Origin: Rahnella bruchi
GTDB taxonomy: Bacteria; Pseudomonadota; Gammaproteobacteria; Enterobacterales; Enterobacteriaceae
Reading direction: 5' to 3'
Length of the DNA stretch: 64,000 nucleotides
Assembly: GCF_003614975.1 (NCBI RefSeq)
Contig: NZ_QZWI01000004.1
Span: 248,001-312,000 of the forward strand
How positions within the stretch are numbered: position 1 is the stretch's first letter; the number at the start of each line of letters is the position of its first letter. Below the pieces are notes generated by a model that was given only the letters and a program-made list of their open reading frames with translations, was not told the DNA's origin and did no database searches. A program made the position numbers and the translations under genes. Of the stretch, positions 28,905 to 38,989 are shown one piece after another.

Positions 28905-29996
28905 ATGGGATTCAAATGCGGTATCGTGGGCCTGCCGAACGTCGGTAAATCTACTCTGTTCAATGCGCTGACCAAAGCGGGTATCGAAGCAGCAAACTTC
29001 CCGTTCTGCACCATCGAACCGAATACCGGCGTGGTGCCAATGCCTGATGCGCGTCTCGACCAGCTGGCCGAGATTGTAAAACCGCAGCGTATCCTGCCAA
29101 CCACCATGGAATTCGTTGATATCGCGGGTCTGGTAAAAGGCGCCTCTAAAGGTGAAGGCCTGGGTAACCAGTTCCTGACCAACATCCGTGAAACCGAAGC
29201 TATCGGCCACGTTGTACGTTGTTTCGAAAACGACAACATCATCCACGTTAACAACAAAGTGGATCCGGCTGATGACATCGACGTTATCAACACCGAACTG
29301 GCGTTGTCTGACCTCGACACCTGCGAGCGCGCGATTCACCGTGTGCAGAAACGCGCCAAAGGCGGCGACAAAGATGCCAAAGCTGAACTGGCTGCGCTGG
29401 AAAAATGTCTGCCACAGCTGGAAAACGCCGGTATGTTGCGTGCGCTGGCCCTGACTGAAGAAGACAAAGCGGCCATCCGCTACCTGAGCTTCCTGACGCT
29501 GAAACCGACCATGTACATCGCGAACGTCAACGAAGACGGTTTCGAGAACAACCCTTACCTCGACATCGTGCGTAAAATCGCAGACGCCGAAGGCTCCGTG
29601 GTGGTGGCAGTCTGTGCAGCGGTTGAGTCTGATATCGCTGAGCTGGAAGATGCTGACCGTGAAGAATTCATGGCGGAACTGGGCATCGAAGAGCCGGGCC
29701 TGAACCGTGTGATCCGCGCCGGTTACGAACTGCTGAACCTGCAGACTTACTTCACCGCTGGTGTGAAAGAAGTCCGCGCATGGACCATCCCTGTGGGTGC
29801 TACCGCGCCACAAGCTGCCGGTAAAATCCACACCGACTTCGAGAAAGGCTTCATCCGCGCACAAACCATCGCGTTTGAAGATTTCATCACCTACAAAGGT
29901 GAGCAAGGCGCGAAAGAAGCCGGCAAAATGCGTTCAGAAGGTAAAGACTACATCGTTAAAGATGGCGACGTGATGAACTTCCTGTTTAACGTCTAA
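28905..29996 (+). CDS. ychF: Redox-regulated ATPase YchF (OLA1 family)
   Basis: Ribosome-associated P-loop ATPase of the Obg superfamily, involved in stress and translation control. 363 residues, the E. coli length. It starts [20 protein letters not shown] (Walker A) and contains [20 protein letters not shown] (G3). NVNEDG replaces the canonical G4 NKxD, which explains ATP rather than GTP preference. The C-terminal TGS domain ends [11 protein letters not shown]. Start has AAGGTGAG ten bases upstream. It is separated from pth by 21 kb and carries its own promoter and terminator. Confidence 0.98.
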   Translation: MGFKCGIVGLPNVGKSTLFNALTKAGIEAANFPFCTIEPNTGVVPMPDARLDQLAEIVKPQRILPTTMEFVDIAGLVKGASKGEGLGNQFLTNIRETEAIGHVVRCFENDNIIHVNNKVDPADDIDVINTELALSDLDTCERAIHRVQKRAKGGDKDAKAELAALEKCLPQLENAGMLRALALTEEDKAAIRYLSFLTLKPTMYIANVNEDGFENNPYLDIVRKIADAEGSVVVAVCAAVESDIAELEDADREEFMAELGIEEPGLNRVIRAGYELLNLQTYFTAGVKEVRAWTIPVGATAPQAAGKIHTDFEKGFIRAQTIAFEDFITYKGEQGAKEAGKMRSEGKDYIVKDGDVMNFLFNV

Positions 29997-30023
29997 GTCA
30001 CGCTTCAGTTTCTGACCTTACAT

Positions 30024-30049
30024 AAAACCCACGCTTTGGCGTGGGTTTT
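30024..30049 (+). terminator. Terminator of ychF
   Basis: An 11-bp stem AAAACCCACGC/GCGTGGGTTTT with loop TTTG, followed by T's. Confidence 0.92.
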
Positions 30050-30167
30050 TTCATTTCCATACTTCCCTGTGGATCACCGCGCACGCTTTCATTTCTCCTC
30101 TCCCCCCATTCCGCGATATATTAGTGCCATTCTCATAAAATTTTCTCTTTGTAACGGGTACATCTCC

Positions 30168-30515
30168 ATGGCTCTCATTCCAAAAAACTACCAGCGTCTT
30201 GAAAGCGGTTATCGCGAGAAAGCGCTGAAAATTTACCCGTGGGTATGCGGGCGGTGTTCGCGGGAATTTGTGTATTCCAATCTGCGCGAACTGACGGTTC
30301 ATCATATCGACCACGATCACACCAATAACCCGGAAGATGGCAGCAACTGGGAGTTATTGTGTCTGTATTGTCATGACCACGAGCACTCCAAGTATACGGA
30401 AGCCGACCAGTACGGCACCCGTGTCGTGGCGGGTGAAGATGCGCAAGATGATGTCGGTGCAGCGACCTATAACCCCTTTGCTGATTTGCAGGCGTTGCTG
30501 AATAAGAAGAAATAA
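30168..30515 (+). CDS. yajD: YajD, HNH nuclease-fold protein
   Basis: 115 residues, nearly identical in length and sequence to E. coli YajD. It contains zinc-binding cysteines (CGRCSREF and LLCLYCHDHEH) and an HNH-type core LTVHHIDHDHTNNPEDG. The family is predicted to be an HNH endonuclease, but its cellular role is not established. The start MALIPKNYQRLESGYREKA at 30168 matches the family; the open frame upstream to 30036 overlaps the ychF terminator and is not coding. A terminator follows at 30566. Confidence 0.95.
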   Translation: MALIPKNYQRLESGYREKALKIYPWVCGRCSREFVYSNLRELTVHHIDHDHTNNPEDGSNWELLCLYCHDHEHSKYTEADQYGTRVVAGEDAQDDVGAATYNPFADLQALLNKKK

Positions 30516-30565
30516 GATCAGTCCACCCTGCTCATCGGGCAACCTTGAAAACCTCTGCTTTAACC

Positions 30566-30591
30566 AAAATCCACGCCACGCCGTGGATTTT
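30566..30591 (+). terminator. Terminator of yajD
   Basis: A 10-bp stem AAAATCCACG/CGTGGATTTT with loop CCACGC and a following T-run. Confidence 0.88.
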
Positions 30592-30685
30592 TTTATGATC
30601 TCCCAGGTCGTTCCCGCCAAATAAGTGAGTCCCCTAAGATTTTCCTTGCATCCGAAAGCCGCGTAAGCATAATCGCAAATCCAAA

Positions 30686-30700
30686 TAATAATGATTCTCA
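30686..30700 (+). promoter_or_regulatory. Fur box before the siderophore receptor
   Basis: TAATAATGATTCTCA matches the 7-1-7 Fur consensus TGATAATnATTATCA at 12 of 14 positions, 26 bases before the receptor start. It predicts iron repression. Confidence 0.78.
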
Positions 30701-30725
30701 GTCCTTTTTAAATCAGGGTTACATT

Positions 30726-32933
30726 ATGCGTGTTTCAGTTACATCACCGGGGTTTAAACCTTCCCTGCTGGCACTTTTTGTCAGCGTCAGTTGCCTGCCA
30801 GCGATGGCGGCCACCGCCCCTGCTCCGGCAACGTCTTCGACCGCAGCATCCGGCGATACCATGACCATCGTCAGCGCGCCGGATAACGAATTCAAACCGG
30901 GCGGCAATCAGCTGGTTCCGGCCTATCTCGACGGACAAGTGGCACACGGCGGCCGCCTCGGAATGCTCGGCGAACAAAATGCGATGGATGTGCCGTTCAA
31001 CGTGATGAGCTTCACCTCAAAACTGGTGCAGGATCAGCAGGCCAAAACCATTGCGGATGTGGTGCGCAACGATGCCACCGTCCAGAATGTTCAGGGATAC
31101 GGTAACTTTGCCGAAACCTACCGCATCCGTGGTTTTGAACTGGATGGCGATGACATGACTTATGGCGGATTGCCGGGCGTGGTTCCCCGTCAGGTGATGG
31201 ATGCGTCGTTAATCGACCGTATCGAAATCTTCAAAGGCGCCAACGGATTGCTCAACGGCGCGGCGACTACCGGCGTCGGCGGTATGATTAACCTCGAGCC
31301 GAAACATGCGGATGACACGCCGCTCACCCGCGTGGGCGTTGATTACACGTCTTCCTCACAGGTCGGCGGCACGCTGGATGTGGGGCGTCGTTTCGGTGAT
31401 GACAATCAGTTTGGTGTCCGCCTTAATGCGGTTAACCGTGAAGGCGAAACCGATATTGATGGCGAGAAAAAACGCACTACGGCAGCGTCACTCGGGCTCG
31501 ATTATCGCGGTGACCGTCTGCGCACTTCCGTGGATATGGGCTACCAGAAGAAAACCTTCCATGACGCCCGCCTTGGCGTGAATATCAGCGGTGTGGATTT
31601 CATTCCGAAAGTGCCGTCTAACAGCCACAACTACAGCCAGGACTGGATATACAGCAACATTGAGTCCGAATTTGGTATGGCAAAAGCTGAATATGATGTG
31701 ACGGATAACTGGACCGTATATGGCGGCGTGGGCGCGCAGCATTCACGTGAGACCGGCGACTATGCCTCTCCTGCGCTGAAAGATGCGGACGGAACGGCGA
31801 CGATTGGCCGTCTGGACACCAACCGCATCATCAATAACTTCAGCGGCATGGCGGGCATTCGCGGCAATTTCGATACCGCATTTATCACCCACAAAGTGAA
31901 TTTCGGGTATTCCGCCCTGACGTCGCGCAATAACACAGCCTGGCGCATGGCTTACGGTGCCAATGCTGAAAACACCAATATTTATGACACCCCGAATGTT
32001 CCGAATCCGACACCAAATCTGTCCGGCGGTAATTACAACGATCCTTTAACGACCGGTCGTAACCGCACTCAGGGCTATCTGTTAAGCGACACAATGGGCG
32101 TGCTCGATGACACCGTATTGTTCACTGTGGGTGCCCGCCATCAGAAAGTGGTCGTACGTAACTACAGCAACAAGACCGGCGCGGAAGATGTTTCAACCCG
32201 TTATGACGACAGCCGCTGGATGCCGACCTACGGCATTGTGTATAAACCGTGGAAAGTTATTTCCCTGTACGCCAACCATACCGAGTCTTTGCAGCCGGGT
32301 GATGTGGCACCGAATACCGCGACAAACTACGGTACGACCACCGGTATTGCGCATTCAAAACAGAATGAAGTGGGCGTGAAAGCAGATTTCGATCGCGTCG
32401 GCGGATCGCTTGCGTTATTTGAAATCAAAAAACCTTCCGGCATTCTGGACAGCAATAAATACTACGGTATGGACGGCGAACAGCGTAACCGTGGCGTGGA
32501 GCTGAACGTGTTTGGCGAACCGGTGCTGGGCCTGCGTCTGAACGGCAGCGCGACCTGGATCGATCCGGAAATGACCAAAACGGCAAACAATACCTATAAC
32601 GGTAAAGATGCGATTGGTGTGCCGCGCTACAACATGGTGCTGGGCGCAGAATATGACATCAAACCGGTGGAAGGCTTGACGGCGACGGCGCTGATTAATC
32701 ATTCCGGCTCACAGTGGGCTGATTCTGCCAACACCAAGAAAATTGACTCTTACACCGTGTTGGATCTTGGCGTGCGTTACCGGACTAAACTCAATCAGAA
32801 CGATATGGTCTGGCGTGCGGGCGTTGATAACGTGACTAACGAGAAATACTGGTCAAATATCGACAGCACCGGAACCTATATCTATCAGGGCGATCCGCGT
32901 TCGCTGAAAGTCTCTATGACTTACGACTTCTGA
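30726..32933 (+). CDS. TonB-dependent siderophore receptor (ferrichrome/hydroxamate type)
   Basis: 735-residue outer-membrane receptor. A signal peptide ends near CLPAMA-A (residue 28), with a TonB-box-like DTMTIVSAP close to the mature N-terminus. A plug domain follows (TIADVVRNDATVQNVQGYGN, YRIRGFELDGDDMTYGGLPG, RIEIFKGANGLLNG), then a 22-strand barrel ending in the C-terminal aromatic residue (VSMTYDF). The plug and length are like FcuA/FhuE-type hydroxamate siderophore receptors, but the exact ligand cannot be read from sequence. It stands alone with no transport genes alongside, and a Fur box lies directly upstream. Confidence 0.9.
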   Translation: MRVSVTSPGFKPSLLALFVSVSCLPAMAATAPAPATSSTAASGDTMTIVSAPDNEFKPGGNQLVPAYLDGQVAHGGRLGMLGEQNAMDVPFNVMSFTSKLVQDQQAKTIADVVRNDATVQNVQGYGNFAETYRIRGFELDGDDMTYGGLPGVVPRQVMDASLIDRIEIFKGANGLLNGAATTGVGGMINLEPKHADDTPLTRVGVDYTSSSQVGGTLDVGRRFGDDNQFGVRLNAVNREGETDIDGEKKRTTAASLGLDYRGDRLRTSVDMGYQKKTFHDARLGVNISGVDFIPKVPSNSHNYSQDWIYSNIESEFGMAKAEYDVTDNWTVYGGVGAQHSRETGDYASPALKDADGTATIGRLDTNRIINNFSGMAGIRGNFDTAFITHKVNFGYSALTSRNNTAWRMAYGANAENTNIYDTPNVPNPTPNLSGGNYNDPLTTGRNRTQGYLLSDTMGVLDDTVLFTVGARHQKVVVRNYSNKTGAEDVSTRYDDSRWMPTYGIVYKPWKVISLYANHTESLQPGDVAPNTATNYGTTTGIAHSKQNEVGVKADFDRVGGSLALFEIKKPSGILDSNKYYGMDGEQRNRGVELNVFGEPVLGLRLNGSATWIDPEMTKTANNTYNGKDAIGVPRYNMVLGAEYDIKPVEGLTATALINHSGSQWADSANTKKIDSYTVLDLGVRYRTKLNQNDMVWRAGVDNVTNEKYWSNIDSTGTYIYQGDPRSLKVSMTYDF

Positions 32934-32941
32934 TCATTCAT

Positions 32942-32956
32942 TCATAATGATAATCA
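32942..32956. promoter_or_regulatory. Fur-box-like site downstream of the receptor
   Basis: TCATAATGATAATCA matches the 7-1-7 Fur consensus at 12 of 14 positions. It is oddly placed, just after the receptor stop and two bases before a terminator, with only a convergent gene beyond. Confidence 0.5.
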
Positions 32957-32958
32957 TG

Positions 32959-32983
32959 GGGATGCGTCGGGCATCCCTTTTTT
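32959..32983 (+). terminator. Terminator of the siderophore receptor gene
   Basis: Stem GGGATGC/GCATCCC (32959-32965 / 32971-32977), loop GTCGG, then six T's. Confidence 0.9.
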
Positions 32984-33011
32984 ATCCTCCTCCAGTGTTG
33001 CCCTTAATCTG

Positions 33012-34616
33012 TTAAACGCCCTGCATCGGCTTCGGCGAAGAAGTAAACGGAAGGTACTGATACATCCAGGTTTCGGACAACGTTTTGTCTCCGGATTTGA
33101 GGTAGAGCCGGAGTTCAACCGGTTCCTTACCCTCGGCATGCAAATCAAAAAACGTGCGCCAGTGGCCCTTTCCGCCGGGGGATTTCTCCACCCTGATATC
33201 TTTCAGCGTGCCGCGGGAAGCAGTGACCACTGCGTCAAGGTGAGTGTCTGCGGGAAGGTGCTCCAGCACATCACCCTGAAATTCAACCATAAATTTTCGC
33301 GCATCGGGATCTTTATACGCACCGGGATTGCCTCCTCTTCCCATCCGCGTTATCCCGCAGCGTGCCAGTTTCGATGGAAAAGGCTCATCGGCCAGCCAGT
33401 GTAAGCGATAGCTGAATTGATACTCACTGCCAGCTTTGGCTTCCTTTTCCGGCACCCACATCGCGGCGATGTTATCGAAAATCTCGTCATCGGTCGGGAT
33501 TTCGACGAGTTGCACCGCGCCTTTACCCCAGTCGCCTTTCGGCTCAACCCACAAATCCGGGCGTCGCTCATAACCTGCTGAGCCAAGGTAGCTGGCAAAG
33601 TCGCGCTGCTTCTGCCGCAGGCCAAAACCCCGCGGATTATTGTCACTGAACGCCGAAAGCCGGATCTGCAAAGGATTATTCAACGGCCGCCAGATATGTT
33701 CATCACCGCCGGTCCACAATGCCAATCCATCGGAGTCATGGACTTCGGGTCGCCAGTCGGAGGCAGATCCTTTCGCCAGTTCGGAAAACCAGAACATAGA
33801 AGTCTGCGGGGCGATACCCAACCGGCCAACGTCACGCCGCAAAAACAGCGAGCATTCTACGTCCATCACCACACCTTTGGTTCGCTGCATATCAAACCGG
33901 TAGGCACCGCAGACACTCGGCCCGTCTAGCAGCGCGTAAACAACCAGATGGTCGCTGCCCTTTTCCGGGGTTTCGAACCAGAAATGTGTAAAGTCGGGGA
34001 ATTCCTCTTTGGTATCGCCAAAAACAGTGTTAATCGCAATTCCGCGCGCAGACAAACCAAACTGCCCCTGCTCGCCCACAGCACGAAAATAGGACGCGCC
34101 CAGAAACGAAACCCAGTCTTTAACCCCATGACTTTCAAAGGATTGCTGATGTTCCAGCACGCGAAAACCGCTAAAAACGTTACCTTTCACGGCGGACAAC
34201 GCATTCTGATAGTTATCCGGAAAAGTGAAATAGTCAGCATTCTGGATGATTTCTCTGGCACTTTTGTTTTCAACTACCGACATTTTCAGCGGCAATTTAT
34301 GCAGACTACTGACGCTGAAGAAGGTCACAGGAAAACGACTGACGCCCTCGTTAAACAGCGCATATTCCGGCTTATACATGACTTTGCTGTAAACATCGTA
34401 ATTGATATTGGCCACAGCACTGTCGGGCACCTGTTCAGGTGCAACATAAGGATGTCTGGCACTCTCTCTGGCTTGCTGTATCAGCCCTTCAAAGGTAAAA
34501 GGCACTTGTGCTGCAAGCTTTAAACGACGGGCAGCAAAAACGGCTGGAGTGAATCCCAGCGCCGCCAGCGCCATCGAAAATGAAGTAAAAGTCAGCAAGT
34601 CTCGCCGCGTCACCAT
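33012..34616 (-). CDS. opgD: Periplasmic glucan biosynthesis protein, OpgD/OpgG family
   Basis: Takes part in making osmoregulated periplasmic glucans. 534 residues with a twin-arginine signal (TRRDLLTFTSFSMAL...AVFAA), which is typical of OpgD, not OpgG. The OpgG domain is evident: VSFLGASYFRAVGEQGQFGL, SARGIAINT, EEFPDFTHFWFE, IWRPLNNP, NNPRGFGL, WVEPKGDWGKGAV, SETWMYQYLPF. Some N-terminal segments (ADYFTFPDN) look more like OpgG, so it is a family member not safely tied to E. coli MdoD. Start 34616 is chosen over 34625 because GAGTGG abuts the latter. It is convergent with the siderophore receptor. Confidence 0.83.
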   Translation of the reverse strand: MVTRRDLLTFTSFSMALAALGFTPAVFAARRLKLAAQVPFTFEGLIQQARESARHPYVAPEQVPDSAVANINYDVYSKVMYKPEYALFNEGVSRFPVTFFSVSSLHKLPLKMSVVENKSAREIIQNADYFTFPDNYQNALSAVKGNVFSGFRVLEHQQSFESHGVKDWVSFLGASYFRAVGEQGQFGLSARGIAINTVFGDTKEEFPDFTHFWFETPEKGSDHLVVYALLDGPSVCGAYRFDMQRTKGVVMDVECSLFLRRDVGRLGIAPQTSMFWFSELAKGSASDWRPEVHDSDGLALWTGGDEHIWRPLNNPLQIRLSAFSDNNPRGFGLRQKQRDFASYLGSAGYERRPDLWVEPKGDWGKGAVQLVEIPTDDEIFDNIAAMWVPEKEAKAGSEYQFSYRLHWLADEPFPSKLARCGITRMGRGGNPGAYKDPDARKFMVEFQGDVLEHLPADTHLDAVVTASRGTLKDIRVEKSPGGKGHWRTFFDLHAEGKEPVELRLYLKSGDKTLSETWMYQYLPFTSSPKPMQGV

Positions 34617-34625
34617 AAACAACAT

Positions 34626-35240
34626 CCACTCATGTTTGAGGATAAATTTTTCTTTTCAGAAAGTAAGAAGCCATTTACCAGGCAAGCCGTGGTTCAATTT
34701 TAGAACACTTCGGCAGAAAAAATAGGTGTACAACTCATTTTGCGGATTGTGCGGTATAACAGGTCAGACTCTGCGGTCAAAAACCCAAAAAAGCTCATTA
34801 ACACGCGTGCTCACAATAATGGGAGTCTTATCCAAAAACATTATTTAAAAAAGTGACCCGTTTGGCTAATTTTTTTAGAAAAATTAATATCCATACGGGG
34901 GAAATGTTTTAAAGCGAGTTCGTCTGGGTTTTTAAATCTCTTTTATCCGCATAAACTTCCCTTATGAATTTGCTGTGATATATAAAAACCCATCTTCTGC
35001 ATCGCGTTTTTTTATCTGATCAAAAATAAGCATATCAAAATTATTTACATTCATTTAAGTGATGGATAAACGTCTTTTCAATCAGGACAATGATCAAACC
35101 ACAAAAGCAAAAATAAATACAAATCATAAAGATAAAAGAAAATGTCCAAAAATGCACATTGATCGGCACCTCAGTATGACGATATAACAGCGCCAGAAAA
35201 TATCACCCGCCCTCCCTTTCAGGTCTAAAGGTTAATTCTT
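34626..35240. other. 615-base AT-rich intergenic region
   Basis: No open frame, RNA gene or repeat that I can support. It is markedly AT-rich (A/T tracts from about 34840 to 35170) and separates divergent genes, so it likely carries the promoters for the glucan gene and the autotransporter. The AT content is suitable for H-NS silencing; that is inference. Confidence 0.6.
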
Positions 35241-37802
35241 ATGAAGGCAAGACTCATTGCTTTTGGCATCTTAGCTGCGCTAAATGTACAAAGCTCTCAG
35301 GCAAGTTTCACGACTAATGTCACAGCAGGAAGCATTGTTGAAAATGAAACTATTGATGACCCTGCAAATACTCAAAATGTATTTGGCAGCGTAATTAATT
35401 CGACGATCAATAACGGTTCACAACATGTGTTTGCAGGCGGTATCGTCAACGGAATGAATAACCTGGCAGGAACACAAACTGTCGATTACCTTGGCCTGAT
35501 TGCCAACTCGTCTCTTAATGGTGCAGATGCCAGTTTGCTTCTCAGCGGCAACGCTGCGAATGTCAGTATCAATGCCGGTACCATGGATATCCTCAATGAT
35601 GGCGTTGCTACGGATACAGTCGTCACCGGCAACAGTTCCGTGCTCGATAACCACTTTGGCGCAGATTACGATACTCACGTTAGCGCGGGTGGCATCCTCA
35701 ATACCGGATCTCTTAATGAAACCAACGAGATCAACACCGCGCAATCTTATAATGCGGTTATTGAAGATGGCGGCACGCAGAATGTTCAGAACGGCGGCAT
35801 GAGCGAAGGTACTACAGTACAGAAAGGTGGCCAGCTATATGTTAAGGCCAATTATCATCCTGAAGACACCAGCCTTGATCCTGTTTCCGGGGTAGCCAAT
35901 GACACGACCGTGTATGGTCAGATGACTAACCGTGGCGGTATCGATAATGACACAGTGGTAAAAGCTGGAGGTTATTATACCTCCGGCTACATCAGGTCAG
36001 ATGGTTTAAATAATGAACAAGCTTCCGTGTCCAATAACCTGCTTGTAGAGCAAGGTGGATATGCACAACTGAGTGGATATTCTGTCGTCAACAATTTAAC
36101 TGTTGAGGGCATGGCAGACAGTTATGATCAAGCCAACCTGTACGACACTGTTGTCGCATCTGGTGGTGTGTTGACCATCACCGACCACAGCCAGGCGAAT
36201 AACATTACAAATAATGGCCTATTAAACATTAAGGCTGCCGGAAAAGTTGATCCTGTCATTACAGGGGACGTCATCACAAACAGCGATGCTACGACCATTG
36301 TCTGGGCCCATGCTGACACGTCGGCTGCCGATTTTACCGTCTCGGGTAATCTCTATTTCGACGGTTCAAATGACGTTGACCATTCAACTGCAACCGTCCG
36401 CCCCGCAAGTTATCAGGTTAATTCTCTGGATATGGAGGGCGGCAGTGTCTATCTTGATCCTGCCAACTACAGCTCACTGACTACTGATTCACTCAGCGGT
36501 AGCGGTAACTTTTACATCTACACCAGCATTGGCGACCAGAAAACCAGTACCCTGAATATTACCGGTAGCGACAGCGGCAATTTTAATGTCTATGCCAAAG
36601 ATTCCGGCGTCAGCCCTGCCAACGATGCCCCTCTGCGCGTGGTGACAGCAAACGGCGGTACCGTTGAATTTACCCTTGCCAATAAAGGCGGTGTCGTCGA
36701 TGCCGGGACTTATGAATATCGCCTGATCGCTGACGGTACCGGTAACTGGGATTTATCGACAGGCGTTCAGCCGCCAGCACCACCCGATCCGGTTGATCCG
36801 GTAGACCCGGTCAATCCGACCAATCCGACAGATCCCACTGATCCGACGAACCCGGTAGATCCAACGCCACCGGCACCACCGGCGCCGCCGAAACCCACTT
36901 ATACGCCGTCAACGTCTGCCGTGCTTTCAATGGCCGTCACTGCGCCGGTCATCAACGATGTGGAAATGCATACCGTACGTGACCGCATCGATGCGGTGCG
37001 CGATATTTCGCATGACCTGAACGTGTGGTCACGTTACATCGGCAGCAAGCAAAGTGTGAATAACGACGCAGCCGGGTTTGATATGAACCTGAACGGTGTA
37101 ATGCTCGGTGCAGACGCCAGTACAGATTATACCAGCAGCCATCTGACCGTCGGGGGTTTCGTCGGGTATACCAACAGTGATGTGGATTTCGACCGGGACG
37201 GTTCGGGTAACGTCGATTCATGGTCAACAGGGGCGTATCTGAGCTGGATGAATAACAGCGGCTATTATGTTGACGGTATTGTAAAAGCCAACCGGTTCAG
37301 CGATGACGTGAACGCCAAAATGACCAGCGGTGAAAGAGCGGACGGCGATTACAACCAGAACGGGTTATCAGCGCATCTGGAAACCGGGAAATACTTCAGG
37401 TTTGATCAGTCCTTTGTCGCCCCTTATGTTGGCATTACCGGTTTTACGACTAATGACAGCAACTACACGCTTTCCAATGGCATGAAGGCCGATGTGGACA
37501 GTGTGAAATCTCTGGTCGCGGAAACGGGTGTCAACATCGGTACCACCTACAACGTGCGTTCGGTAGAACTCAAGCCTTACGTGAAACTCGCCGTGGCAGA
37601 CGAAACGGTTAGCGGCAACTCCGTGAAGGTCAACAACGACCAGCTGGAAGATGACATGTCCGGTGTAATGGGTATTTATGAAGCCGGTGTAAACTCGCAA
37701 ATCACCCAAAATCTGAATGTCGGTGCCAGTGTGCAGTACAACCACTCCGATAACATGGAATCACCGTTTATTGTGAATGCTGGTTTATCCCTGAAATTCT
37801 GA
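35241..37802 (+). CDS. Autotransporter adhesin (type Va, AIDA/pertactin-like)
   Basis: 853 residues. The signal peptide is MKARLIAFGILAALNVQSSQA. The passenger (about 22-510) has degenerate repeats such as VIEDGGTQNVQNGGMSEGTT and VVKAGGYYTSG that predict a beta-helix of the AIDA/Ag43 type. A proline-rich linker (about 514-555, repeating DPVDP/NPTNP/DPTDP) follows. The C-terminal autotransporter barrel (about 590-853) ends with the outer-membrane signature AGLSLKF. Low-GC upstream DNA suggests regulated, possibly acquired expression. Function is probably surface adhesion or aggregation; the ligand is unknown. RBS AAGG lies before ATG 35241. Confidence 0.9.
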   Translation: MKARLIAFGILAALNVQSSQASFTTNVTAGSIVENETIDDPANTQNVFGSVINSTINNGSQHVFAGGIVNGMNNLAGTQTVDYLGLIANSSLNGADASLLLSGNAANVSINAGTMDILNDGVATDTVVTGNSSVLDNHFGADYDTHVSAGGILNTGSLNETNEINTAQSYNAVIEDGGTQNVQNGGMSEGTTVQKGGQLYVKANYHPEDTSLDPVSGVANDTTVYGQMTNRGGIDNDTVVKAGGYYTSGYIRSDGLNNEQASVSNNLLVEQGGYAQLSGYSVVNNLTVEGMADSYDQANLYDTVVASGGVLTITDHSQANNITNNGLLNIKAAGKVDPVITGDVITNSDATTIVWAHADTSAADFTVSGNLYFDGSNDVDHSTATVRPASYQVNSLDMEGGSVYLDPANYSSLTTDSLSGSGNFYIYTSIGDQKTSTLNITGSDSGNFNVYAKDSGVSPANDAPLRVVTANGGTVEFTLANKGGVVDAGTYEYRLIADGTGNWDLSTGVQPPAPPDPVDPVDPVNPTNPTDPTDPTNPVDPTPPAPPAPPKPTYTPSTSAVLSMAVTAPVINDVEMHTVRDRIDAVRDISHDLNVWSRYIGSKQSVNNDAAGFDMNLNGVMLGADASTDYTSSHLTVGGFVGYTNSDVDFDRDGSGNVDSWSTGAYLSWMNNSGYYVDGIVKANRFSDDVNAKMTSGERADGDYNQNGLSAHLETGKYFRFDQSFVAPYVGITGFTTNDSNYTLSNGMKADVDSVKSLVAETGVNIGTTYNVRSVELKPYVKLAVADETVSGNSVKVNNDQLEDDMSGVMGIYEAGVNSQITQNLNVGASVQYNHSDNMESPFIVNAGLSLKF

Positions 37803-37820
37803 TGCACTGCATATATACAA

Positions 37821-37846
37821 AAAATCCACGCAATGCGTGGATTTTT
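37821..37846 (+). terminator. Terminator of the autotransporter gene
   Basis: Stem AAAATCCACGC/GCGTGGATTTT with loop AAT, followed by T's. It can also serve the convergent oxidoreductase gene. Confidence 0.9.
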
Positions 37847-37891
37847 CTTTTTATGGCCTCACCGGAAATTAAAGGTTATCCGGTCTGATGT

Positions 37892-38851
37892 TTACGGCAT
37901 CAGGATAATTTTACCGCTGAAACTGCGGGTTTCAAGCAGACGATGCGCGTCTGCACCGGCAGATAAAGCAAACTGAGTGACGGGTGGAAGTGTCACCTTC
38001 CCGTCTTTAATCAGTGCAAACAGACGGTCTGCGCGACGCTGACGCTCTTCACCGGAAACCAGATAAGTCCAGAGATCAGCGCCCAGTATACCGTGCGAAT
38101 TCAGCTGAAGGCGCGACGGGTCAAATGCAGAAAGCGCACCGCCTGACATACCGAACAACACCACCCGCCCGCCGTCTTTAAGCGAATCGAGGCTTTCAGT
38201 AAGCGTGGTACCGACCGAATCAAACACCACATCACAGCCACCGCTCTGCCATTCCCTGACCTCTTTAGCCCAGGTATCGTAACCGGCAGCGGCCTCTGCA
38301 CCGAGCCCGAGACAGGCAGACTGCTTGTCCTGATTCGACGCGACGGCAAAAGTGTGGATGCCCTGATGCTTCAACATCTGCAATAGTAACCGGCCAACGC
38401 CACCCGCTGCCGCCAGCACCGCAACATGCATTCCGGCACGCAACGGCAACACATCGTGCAGCAGATAATCGGCAGTCAGACCCTGTAATAACACGGCCGC
38501 AGCGTCAGATTCTGATAACCATTCCGGCAGGCGGATAGCGTGTTCAACCGGCACACAGATATGGCTGGCATGTGCCAGTGGAACATCGGCAAAACCGACC
38601 CGGTCCCCCGCTTTCCAACCTTTAACGTTTTCACCGACGGCAATCACACGACCTGCGCCCTCATAACCGGCAATATAGGGTGAATTGCCCGCCAGCGGAT
38701 AACGCCCCTGACGGCGATAAATATCAGCGAAGTTCAGTCCGGCAGCGGTCACCGCCACCAGCAGTTCATCACCAGCCGGAACCAGATCCGCAGATTCATG
38801 CATGTGTAACACATCTGCCGTACCTGTATTTTCAAAAACCAGTGCCTGCAT
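37892..38851 (-). CDS. Zinc-independent alcohol dehydrogenase/quinone oxidoreductase (MDR family)
   Basis: 319 residues with a GroES-like N-terminal half (AAGLNFADIYRRQGRYPLAG, GYEGAGRVIAVGE) and a Rossmann NADPH domain (AVLAAAGGVGRLLLQMLKH). It lacks the structural-zinc cysteines of alcohol dehydrogenases, as in Qor. It probably reduces quinones or reactive alpha,beta-unsaturated carbonyls. It is divergent from a LysR gene (38990) across 138 bases, so that regulator likely controls it. Confidence 0.87.
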   Translation of the reverse strand: MQALVFENTGTADVLHMHESADLVPAGDELLVAVTAAGLNFADIYRRQGRYPLAGNSPYIAGYEGAGRVIAVGENVKGWKAGDRVGFADVPLAHASHICVPVEHAIRLPEWLSESDAAAVLLQGLTADYLLHDVLPLRAGMHVAVLAAAGGVGRLLLQMLKHQGIHTFAVASNQDKQSACLGLGAEAAAGYDTWAKEVREWQSGGCDVVFDSVGTTLTESLDSLKDGGRVVLFGMSGGALSAFDPSRLQLNSHGILGADLWTYLVSGEERQRRADRLFALIKDGKVTLPPVTQFALSAGADAHRLLETRSFSGKIILMP

Positions 38852-38989
38852 TGCCGTTCCTTAAAAAGTAATTTTACGATTATGGCGGCGATTATCGGCA
38901 TGCGGGGACCGGAGATAAAGTGATGTCTGCTTTATTAATTCGATAATAAAAATTTATAATAACCTTCTTTATTCTTACCGGATGAAATA

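Noticed and set aside
28881-29906. Minus-strand 341-codon frame opposite ychF
   Set aside because: An antisense shadow of a highly biased core gene; its Val/Phe/Asp/Gln-rich composition is typical of such shadows.
36781-36894. Tandem repeat in the autotransporter considered as a CRISPR or VNTR
   Set aside because: It encodes a proline-rich linker in frame, with short irregular units and no spacer pattern.
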